Of a stretch of 8,818 bases of DNA, positions 1 through 5,500 are shown one piece after another (positions within the stretch are counted from its first letter, which is position 1; every line of letters starts with the position of its first letter). The stretch spans positions 1-8,818 of the forward strand of contig JAGSPR010000288.1 of assembly GCA_018262455.1 (NCBI GenBank), given 5' to 3'. The position numbers and the translations under genes were made by a program. The DNA comes from Deltaproteobacteria bacterium (GTDB lineage Bacteria; Myxococcota; Polyangia; Haliangiales; Haliangiaceae). Below the pieces are notes generated by a model, which did not search any database, was not told the origin of the DNA, and saw only the letters and a list, made by a program, of their open reading frames with translations.

Positions 1-966
1 ATCGTGCTCAACGCGCCGCACGACCTCACGAGCAAGCTCGCGGTCAAGGCCAGGCCGCGCACCACGATCGGCCAGTCCTCGGGGTTCGGGGTGATCGACC
101 TGCGGCCGATGCTCGCCGACGTGCCACCCGAGCCGCTCGTCGAGGGCGTGACGTTCGCCGACATCACCAAGACGATCGCAGGTCCGATCACGATCTCGGT
201 GCCCGCCGGTCAGCTCACGCTCGACATCCAGGTCCCGCTGTCCGATCCCGCGCCGTTCACGAAGGTGGTCGAGCACTGCACCGACCTTCCACCGCTCGCC
301 GGCGCGGCCACCGTCGAGGCGGGCGTGTGCCACGTCAAGATCCCCGATGCCAACCTCGAGCTCGATGCGTGGGTCGAGGGCAAGCAGCTGCGGATCGGCA
401 AGAAGGGCCCGGCGGTCGCGGCGACCTCGGTGCCGATGTCACCCGCCGGCATCGAGATGGCGAACGGCGAGTGGGCATTCGCGTTCTGGGGCCGTGGCTC
501 GATGTTCGGCCCGTCGATCCAGCAGACCCACGGAGAGCCGGACGCGAACCCGGCCGTGACGATGCCGATCCGGATCATGTCCGCGGTCAACGAGGCCGGC
601 ATCGCCGTCAAGCTCGACGGTGATGCCTTGCGGTTCGTCGCGACCCTGCGGACCTCGTTCGCGAACCCCGACGACGTGCTGGCGAAGCTCGTCGAGATCA
701 CCTCCGGCGACCTGCTGGCCGATCGCGCCACCGACAAGGCCCGGCCGATCGCCCTGGCGCACCCAGGCTCGCCGTTCGCGGCCGACTTCAAGGCCGGCCA
801 GGGTGGCCTGCTCGTCCCGACGACGTTGATCGGGATGGGCGCGACGGTCGCGATCCCGGCGGTGCTGCGCTTCATGCGTGGCGATGCCACAGGTCCTGGC
901 CCCGCCGACGCGATGGATCCGGGCGGGCCGGTGCATCTCGAAGACGGACCGACGCCTCGGCCGTGA
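1..966 (+). CDS. Hypothetical protein, 3' part (start outside window)
   Basis: The frame is open from the first base of the window, so the GTG at position 4 is probably not the true start and the gene is cut at its 5' end. About 321 codons are visible, ending in TGA. I do not recognise the family. Counting from the GTG codon, the visible part is mostly beta-prone sequence with two cysteines (about 92 and 109) that could form a disulfide, then a mixed region. Near the end (about residues 268-290) is a hydrophobic stretch containing LIGMGATVAIPAVLRF, which resembles the hydrophobic helix of type IV pilin-like proteins (LIGILAAIAIPA type) but lies near the C-terminus. It is followed by about 30 Gly/Pro/Asp-rich residues. 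It could be a C-terminal membrane anchor. The next gene starts 52 bases downstream on the same strand, with its own promoter-like element. Certain as a coding region, unknown in function. Confidence 0.8.
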   Translation: MVLNAPHDLTSKLAVKARPRTTIGQSSGFGVIDLRPMLADVPPEPLVEGVTFADITKTIAGPITISVPAGQLTLDIQVPLSDPAPFTKVVEHCTDLPPLAGAATVEAGVCHVKIPDANLELDAWVEGKQLRIGKKGPAVAATSVPMSPAGIEMANGEWAFAFWGRGSMFGPSIQQTHGEPDANPAVTMPIRIMSAVNEAGIAVKLDGDALRFVATLRTSFANPDDVLAKLVEITSGDLLADRATDKARPIALAHPGSPFAADFKAGQGGLLVPTTLIGMGATVAIPAVLRFMRGDATGPGPADAMDPGGPVHLEDGPTPRP

Positions 967-1006
967 ACTGGGCTGCTCGACGGGCCGCGCCGAGCGAATC
1001 ACGAGC

Positions 1007-1018
1007 TAGCATCGCCGG
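1007..1018 (+). promoter_or_regulatory. Candidate -10 element for a leaderless GMC transcript
   Basis: TAGCAT at 1007-1012 is followed by six bases and then the ATG at 1019. No Shine-Dalgarno sequence lies between them. If this hexamer is a -10 box, transcription would begin at or next to the start codon, giving a leaderless mRNA. No good -35 hexamer is visible at 15-19 bases upstream, so the call rests on spacing and the AT-rich island alone. A comparable arrangement (TATCCT, seven bases, ATG) precedes the small gene at 8564. Confidence 0.35.
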
Positions 1019-2497
1019 ATGTTCGACTACGTGGTCGTGGGTGGAGGTTCGGCGGGGTGCGTGCTCGCGAATCGGTTGAGCGCGGATCCGAAACGCAAGG
1101 TGGTGCTGGCCCACGTCGACGGGCGCCGGATGTTCTGGCCGCGCGGCAAGGTGCTCGGCGGTACGAGCTGCCTCAATGCGATGGTCTACATCCGAGGCCA
1201 CCGCGACAACTATGACGAGTGGCGCGAGCTCGGAAACCCCGGCTGGGGCTGGTCCGACGTGCTGCCGTACTTCAAGCGCTCCGAGGATCACCATGGCGGT
1301 GCCTCCGAGCTGCACGGCGAGGGCGGGCCGCTGCCGGTCACCCAGCTCGCGACGACCTCGCCGGTGACCCGCGCGTTCGTCGAGGCGACCGCCGCGCGCT
1401 GCAAGGTCGCCGTGACCACCGACTTCAACGGACCCGACCAGGAGGGCGCCGGGTTCTACGACCACACGCTGCGCGACGGCCTGCGCGCGAGCATCGCCGT
1501 GAGGTTCCTCGATCCGGTGCGCGACCGGCCGAACCTCACGGTGATCAGTGACGCGCTCGCGACCGGCCTCGTGGTCGACGGCGATCGGGTGCGTGGCGTG
1601 CGCGTGCGCGTGCGCGGCGCCGAACAGACGATCCACGGATCGGAGGTGATCGTGTGTGGTGGCGCGGTCGGATCGCCACACCTGCTGCTGCTGTCCGGGA
1701 TCGGGCCCGCAGGTGAGCTGCGCGAGGTCGGCGTGACCTCCACGCACGATCTGCCCGGCGTGGGCAAACACCTGGAGGATCACCTGCTCGTGCCGATGAT
1801 GTTCGAAGTCGAGCGCGCCGGTGGTGCCGGGCTGACCCGGCTCGGCCTGATCGGAGGGCTTTTCGACCACCTCGCGCGCCGGCGCGGCAAGCTCGCGGTG
1901 AGCCCGCTCCAGGCCGGGGCGTTCGTCCGCACGCGGCCAGATGCGCCGCGCCCCGACAATCAGTTTCACATGATGCCGGTTGGCTACTCCCCGCCGAACA
2001 CCGACGCGCACCGGCCGGTGCCGTTCGGCCCCTTCGTGTCGATCATGCCGGGGCTGATCTACCCGCGCAGTCACGGCGAGCTCCGGCTGCGCAGCGCGGA
2101 CCCCGCGGCGGCCCCGGTGCTCGATCCGCGGTACTTGAGCGACGGCGCGGATCTCGAGCACCTGCTTGCCGGGGTGAAGTTGACCCGCGAGATCGCAGCG
2201 ACCGAGCCGCTCGCGCGGTTCCTGGGAGCGGAGGTGCAGCCGGGCCCGCGGGCCACGTCCGACGACGATCTGCGGGCCCACATTCGTGCGGCGGTCAACA
2301 CGATCTTCCACCCGGTCGGCACGTGCCGGATGGGCGCCGACAAGCTCGCCGTCGTCGACGCCGAGCTACGTGTGCACGGGCTGCGCGGCCTCCGTGTGGT
2401 CGATGCCTCGGTCATGCCGAAGATCATCGGCGGCAACACCAACGCGCCGACGATCATGATCGCGGAGAAGGCCGCGGACCTGATCGCACAGGCCTGA
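1019..2497 (+). CDS. GMC-family FAD-dependent oxidoreductase with internal deletion
   Basis: A 492-residue flavoprotein of the glucose-methanol-choline oxidoreductase family, closest in style to choline/alcohol dehydrogenases; the substrate is unknown. The N-terminus carries the FAD-binding dinucleotide motif VVGGGSAGCVLANRLS (residues 6-21). GMC signature 1 is at 43-60 (GKVLGGTSCLNAMVYIRG) and signature 2 at about 219-230 (SPHLLLLSGIGP). The catalytic pair is present: His431 in HPVGTCRMG and Asn475 in GGNTNAPTI, 44 residues apart as in choline oxidase. The start is fixed by MFDYVVVGGG, which begins the fold directly. Odd point: VVLAHVDGRRMFWPRG joins the first beta-strand straight to the segment before signature 1. 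Family members have roughly 40 more residues there, including the LLEAG glutamate that binds FAD ribose. The gene may encode a damaged enzyme, or the assembly may have lost about 120 bases. The rest looks intact, and the length without the gap would be near the usual 530-540. Confidence 0.93.
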   Translation: MFDYVVVGGGSAGCVLANRLSADPKRKVVLAHVDGRRMFWPRGKVLGGTSCLNAMVYIRGHRDNYDEWRELGNPGWGWSDVLPYFKRSEDHHGGASELHGEGGPLPVTQLATTSPVTRAFVEATAARCKVAVTTDFNGPDQEGAGFYDHTLRDGLRASIAVRFLDPVRDRPNLTVISDALATGLVVDGDRVRGVRVRVRGAEQTIHGSEVIVCGGAVGSPHLLLLSGIGPAGELREVGVTSTHDLPGVGKHLEDHLLVPMMFEVERAGGAGLTRLGLIGGLFDHLARRRGKLAVSPLQAGAFVRTRPDAPRPDNQFHMMPVGYSPPNTDAHRPVPFGPFVSIMPGLIYPRSHGELRLRSADPAAAPVLDPRYLSDGADLEHLLAGVKLTREIAATEPLARFLGAEVQPGPRATSDDDLRAHIRAAVNTIFHPVGTCRMGADKLAVVDAELRVHGLRGLRVVDASVMPKIIGGNTNAPTIMIAEKAADLIAQA

Positions 2498-2518
2498 TCG
2501 GCGTCGGCGCCCGTCAGG
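2493..2518. terminator. Bidirectional terminator-like hairpin at convergent stops
   Basis: The two converging genes end only 16 bases apart. The sequence forms a ten-pair stem: CCTGA (2493-2497) with TCAGG (2514-2518), CGG (2499-2501) with CCG (2511-2513), and CG (2502-2503) with CG (2508-2509). The loop is TCGG, with single-base bulges at 2498 and 2510. The TGA stop of the GMC gene pairs with the complement of the TGA stop of the opposing gene, so the hairpin is built into both coding ends. No T-tract follows on either strand, so it would not be a classical intrinsic terminator; it may still pause RNA polymerase or protect 3' ends. Confidence 0.4.
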
Positions 2519-3434
2519 GCTGCGGGAAGTACTTCGCGGCGAGCTCCTCGAACAGCGCGGGCACCGGCCCGATCTCGGGCTGGCCGCAGGCGGTCAACGA
2601 GAAGCTGTCCTCGGCGTGCTCCATGCTGAACGTCGGTCGGGTGAGCAGCAACACTTCGGTGGTCTCCGCTGGCACATCGCAGGTCGCGTTGGCCACGAAC
2701 AGCTGGAACAAGCCAGGATCGCTCAGCACCGCACGCGCGCGGTCCACGTCTTCGGGGTAGATCAGCACCGTCTCGAGCGTGGTGTCGCTGTTGGCAGGTG
2801 TGTATTGAAACAGCCCGTTCGGATCGAGCGTGGCGCGCAGCGAGCCGAATTGCGCCCCCTGCTTGCCGTAGAGGAATCCGGCAAACGGCAGCGGTGCGGT
2901 GCAGTTGACGACGCGCTCACTCGGGATCGCATAGGCCGCGTGGTCGTCGGCGAGGTCGCGCGGGATCGCGAGCTTCACCAGCGCATAGCGGAACTCGACG
3001 TTCTCGACGAGACACCCGGCGCCGATCCGCTGGTCCTCGGCGAACACGAACAGCGACTCCTCGCCGCGGTAGGTCGCCACCTCGAGCGCGGTGATCTCGG
3101 CGGATTGCCCCCACTTCGCGAGCTGCGCGGGCATGTAGAGCACGACCCATTCGGTGGCGAAGTCGATCTCCACGCGCGGGGCATGGCCCATGGCCTCGAG
3201 GTACTGCGCCTCCGACTTGATGAGCCGGTACACGGGCGCGGTCACCGGCGCCCCCGGTCGCTCCGGCGAGTCGCCGAGGATCTTGGTGATCTCCAGGCTG
3301 CGGCGGTTCGACAGGATGTCGCCCGCGTCGCTCTTGCCGTCGAGCACATCGACCCCACCGCCAGGAGCGTCGGTGGTGACACATGCGGCAGTGACCGCGG
3401 CGACGAACAGTAGACTGGCGAGGTTGCGAATCAT
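2514..3434 (-). CDS. Secreted lipoprotein with PrcB-like segment
   Basis: A 306-residue protein with a lipoprotein signal peptide: MIRN, a hydrophobic core, then a degenerate lipobox VTAAC with Cys18. A low-complexity linker follows, containing DGKSD at 32-36. Residues about 65-160 (YRLIKSEAQYLEAM, then VEIDFATEWVVLYMP, then alternating strands) resemble the PrcB C-terminal domain family, in which DF-x3-[E/W]-V-V near the middle is typical; this match is from memory and moderate. The C-terminal half (about 180-306) is unrecognised. Cysteines 141, 178, 252 and 283 could form disulfides in the periplasm or outside the cell. I chose the start at 3434 because it opens directly into the signal peptide and has GGAG eight bases upstream. 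A TTG start at 3509 would add 25 residues before the signal peptide and is less likely. The gene converges on the GMC gene and lies 181 bases downstream of the GH28-like gene on the same strand. Confidence 0.85.
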   Translation of the reverse strand: MIRNLASLLFVAAVTAACVTTDAPGGGVDVLDGKSDAGDILSNRRSLEITKILGDSPERPGAPVTAPVYRLIKSEAQYLEAMGHAPRVEIDFATEWVVLYMPAQLAKWGQSAEITALEVATYRGEESLFVFAEDQRIGAGCLVENVEFRYALVKLAIPRDLADDHAAYAIPSERVVNCTAPLPFAGFLYGKQGAQFGSLRATLDPNGLFQYTPANSDTTLETVLIYPEDVDRARAVLSDPGLFQLFVANATCDVPAETTEVLLLTRPTFSMEHAEDSFSLTACGQPEIGPVPALFEELAAKYFPQP

Positions 3435-3442
3435 GAGGGGGG

Positions 3443-3446
3443 CTCC
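3443..3446 (-). promoter_or_regulatory. Shine-Dalgarno GGAG that sets the lipoprotein start
   Basis: On the minus strand GGAG (plus-strand CTCC) ends eight bases before the ATG at 3434. This supports the internal ATG over the TTG at 3509. It is the clearest ribosome binding site in the window; the other starts lack one. Confidence 0.6.
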
Positions 3447-3516
3447 GAACGGGCGGACGGCGTTCGGCCTGGCATCAAGCAGTGGCTGTGCCATGGGCAG
3501 CCCGAACAACTGTGCC

Positions 3517-3522
3517 TAGATA
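3517..3522 (-). promoter_or_regulatory. Candidate -10 box upstream of the lipoprotein gene
   Basis: The minus strand reads TATCTA here, in the AT-richest part of the gap between the lipoprotein and GH28-like genes. It would give a leader of about 75 bases to the ATG at 3434. The hexamer 17 bases further upstream (CCAGTG) is not a convincing -35. The same box lies seven bases before the alternative TTG start at 3509, so a leaderless longer form cannot be excluded. Confidence 0.3.
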
Positions 3523-3615
3523 GCCGCTGCTCCGCGCGGCACTGGATACTGAACCATCCACAGAATCGGCTAGTTCCGCAGCCAGGCCATCGGAGCAGGT
3601 GCAGCGTTTCCGCCG

Positions 3616-5295
3616 CTACTCCCAGGACACGTCGGTGACGAAGTCGCCGATCTGGAGGCCCGCGAGCCTCGCCGCCGATTCGGGGTCCACCAGCCGCTCG
3701 CCTCGGACCGTGAAGTTGCGGAACGTCAGCCCGGTGACGGCGTGGCTCGCGTCGGCACCCTCGAACACCGGGATGTTCGGGTCGTTCGCCTGCGGCTTGC
3801 TCGGTCGATACTGCGCGTACCAGGTCCAGTTGCTGGCCGGCGCGGTGAAGTGCGGCGCGTCGATCGTGTCGAACGTGAGGTTCTCGATGGTCCCGAGCAC
3901 CGTCGCTTGATTGGCGCGAATCCCGATGACCTGCTCGACCAGATGTCGGACGCCCACGCTGACGCGGATCTGCTTGTAGGTCACGTCCGAGTAGCGTGCG
4001 CCGTCTCGAACCACGACCGACATCGCCCGATCGGAATCGAACACGTCGTTGTTCTCGAACATCACGTTGTGAAACCGAGCGGACCTGGACTCGGTGCCTA
4101 GCTTCAAGGCGGCGTCGACCGAGCTGACGATGCTGTTGGTCACGGTGACGTTCTCGACGTCCGCGAGCAGATCGCTGTTGTTGGATCCCTTGAGGCAGAC
4201 GCCGTCGTCCTTCGTGTAGATGAACGCGCGCTCGATGTTGACGTTGCGGGACGAGTCGACGTCGATGCCGTCGGTGTTGAGGTTGTTGCGGTCGTTGAGG
4301 ATCTTCACGTTCGTGATGTCGACGCCGTCGGAGTCGAGCAGGTGCAGGGTCCAGGCGGCCGAATCGCGAAGCATGACGTCGCGAATCGTCACGTTGCTGC
4401 TGCTCCGCACGCGGATCAGATTGGGGACCGCGTTGAGCTGCTGACGCACGAACGCACCATCGCCGTCGATCGTGCCGTGGCCCGCGATGTGGACGTCGGT
4501 GGCTTCCCCGATGAGGAGCAGCCGCGAGAACGTCATGAACTCGCCAGCGAACTTGGCGTCGGCATCGGTGATCGACGTGTCGGAGCCACGCTCGTGACGC
4601 CCCGGATCGATCGGGTAGTTGGTGGCGATCCGGGAGCCTTTGATCCGCGCACCCGCCATCAGGTACAGGGTGACGTGGCTCTTCAGCGACAGCGTACCGG
4701 TCGTGTAGAGGCCCGGCGGGAACACCACCGTCCCGCCACCGGAGAGGCTGGCGGCTTCATCGATCGCGGCCTGGATCGGCGCGGTCGCGAGCTGTCCGGT
4801 CTTGTCGGCGCCGTGGTCGAGGACGTTGACGACGTCCGGCGCGCCGAGCTTCGGGGCGGCCTCATCGTCGTCCGGAAACAGGAACAGCTTCTCCTGCGAG
4901 TTGATGAACAGCACGATCGGCCGGGGCTCGCGGATCTCGAACAGGACCGTGTCGCCGGCAAAGCTCGCGTCGGCAGCCAGGCTCTCGGGGACGGTGCGGA
5001 CTTGCTTGACCGGTTCGTTGATCCGGATCGCCAGGGTGGTCGGCTTCCCCATCGCGAACCGCGCGAAGCTCTCTTCCCCGAAATGCTGGACGAAGATCTG
5101 GTGGGTTCCGGCCTTGATCGAGTACGCCGGGCTGGCGATCGCCCCGGGCTCGGGGGGGTACGCGACCACGTCATCGCTCACGTCGTTCTTGCCGTCTCCA
5201 TCCGGGTCGCTGGAGTCCGCCGCGCAGGCCGCGGCCAGGATGCTCGCCGCCGCCAGGAGGACGCTCGCCGTTCGGGAATGCAGCAGGGTTGGCAT
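3616..5295 (-). CDS. GH28-type beta-helix glycosidase, lipoprotein (polygalacturonase-like)
   Basis: A 559-residue exported protein, probably acting on pectin or a similar polysaccharide. The signal peptide ends in a lipobox-like LAAAC (Cys24). Residues 30-41 match a thrombospondin type 3 calcium motif (D30-x-D32-x-D34-G-x2-D38-x2-D41). Residues about 45-140 look like a beta-sandwich (AYSIKAGTHQIFVQHF to LFLFPDD). The right-handed beta-helix follows from VVNVLDHGADKTG (155-167), with GGGTVVFPPGLYTTGTLSLKS typical of pectinases. Family GH28 motifs: NTD is present in NTDGIDVDSS (Asp342) and the DD pair in KDDGVCLKG (Asp363, Asp364). The usual GHG histidine motif is replaced by AALKLGTES (395-403), and the RIK motif by a VVVRDGA stretch (427-433). 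It is therefore a divergent GH28-like enzyme, and its exact substrate is uncertain. The start at 5295 opens directly into the signal peptide; the frame extends 43 codons further upstream, but that part has no export signal and overlaps the likely promoter. No clear ribosome binding site is seen. Confidence 0.87.
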   Translation of the reverse strand: MPTLLHSRTASVLLAAASILAAACAADSSDPDGDGKNDVSDDVVAYPPEPGAIASPAYSIKAGTHQIFVQHFGEESFARFAMGKPTTLAIRINEPVKQVRTVPESLAADASFAGDTVLFEIREPRPIVLFINSQEKLFLFPDDDEAAPKLGAPDVVNVLDHGADKTGQLATAPIQAAIDEAASLSGGGTVVFPPGLYTTGTLSLKSHVTLYLMAGARIKGSRIATNYPIDPGRHERGSDTSITDADAKFAGEFMTFSRLLLIGEATDVHIAGHGTIDGDGAFVRQQLNAVPNLIRVRSSSNVTIRDVMLRDSAAWTLHLLDSDGVDITNVKILNDRNNLNTDGIDVDSSRNVNIERAFIYTKDDGVCLKGSNNSDLLADVENVTVTNSIVSSVDAALKLGTESRSARFHNVMFENNDVFDSDRAMSVVVRDGARYSDVTYKQIRVSVGVRHLVEQVIGIRANQATVLGTIENLTFDTIDAPHFTAPASNWTWYAQYRPSKPQANDPNIPVFEGADASHAVTGLTFRNFTVRGERLVDPESAARLAGLQIGDFVTDVSWE

Positions 5296-5362
5296 GGCAG
5301 CGCGGAACGGTGCAAGCGCAAGGCCGGCGCAACCGTGCGTGGGCCCATGGCAAACGCCTCGA

Positions 5363-5391
5363 TGGATAGTGCGGTGGCCGGCTACTGCGGA
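5363..5391 (-). promoter_or_regulatory. Candidate promoter of the GH28-like gene
   Basis: On the minus strand TATCCA (5368-5363) lies 17 bases downstream of TCCGCA (5391-5386). The -10 match is fair and the -35 match poor. Transcription would start near 5356 and give a leader of about 60 bases before the ATG at 5295. The -35 hexamer overlaps a perfect inverted repeat (5387-5402). Confidence 0.3.
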
Positions 5392-5402
5392 CTGCTGTCC
5401 GC
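5387..5402. promoter_or_regulatory. Perfect dyad, possible operator
   Basis: GCGGAC, four bases (TGCT), then GTCCGC form a perfect 6+6 inverted repeat about 92 bases upstream of the GH28-like start. It overlaps the candidate -35 hexamer, which is where a repressor would bind. It could also fold as a small hairpin in RNA. Inducible control of an extracellular polysaccharide-degrading enzyme would make sense, but no regulator gene is visible in the window. Confidence 0.3.
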
Positions 5403-5454
5403 TACCGTCTGTGACCCCGATCATGATGAACGGCAGGGCGCATCACGCTCGACC

Positions 5455-5482
5455 GCCGTCGTCGCTGGCCGCTGACGACGGC
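5455..5482 (-). terminator. Terminator-like hairpin after the M16 protease gene
   Basis: GCCGTCGTC (5455-5463) and GACGACGGC (5474-5482) form a perfect nine-pair, GC-rich stem with a ten-base loop. It begins 18 bases after the protease stop codon on the minus strand. No run of T follows, so termination may be Rho-assisted. Its position suggests the protease and the GH28-like gene are transcribed separately. Confidence 0.5.
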
Positions 5483-5500
5483 TGCCGCGTCGCGTCGAGA

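Noticed and set aside
1598..1615. Three GTGCGC units in the GMC gene
   Set aside because: Encodes Val-Arg alternation in a beta-strand of the oxidoreductase; too short to count as a repeat element.
872..2311. 479-codon minus-strand frame opposite the GMC gene
   Set aside because: Codon-aligned antisense shadow of a strongly supported oxidoreductase; the protein is Arg/His/Ala-rich without recognisable domains.
3484..3502. Imperfect dyad GGCTG...CAGCC upstream of the lipoprotein start
   Set aside because: Only five clean pairs with a mismatched centre; not enough to call an operator or hairpin.
3523..3540. GCCGC...GCGGC inverted repeat between the lipoprotein and GH28-like genes
   Set aside because: Only five pairs around an eight-base loop, about 75 bases beyond the GH28 stop and without a T-tract; expected by chance at this GC content.
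5296..5424. 43-codon N-terminal extension of the GH28-like protein
   Set aside because: It would place a polar stretch before a clear lipoprotein signal peptide and overlaps the candidate promoter; the ATG at 5295 is preferred.
4342..5475. 377-codon plus-strand frame opposite the GH28-like gene
   Set aside because: Composition typical of a high-GC shadow, and the opposite strand carries a signal peptide and a full beta-helix protein.
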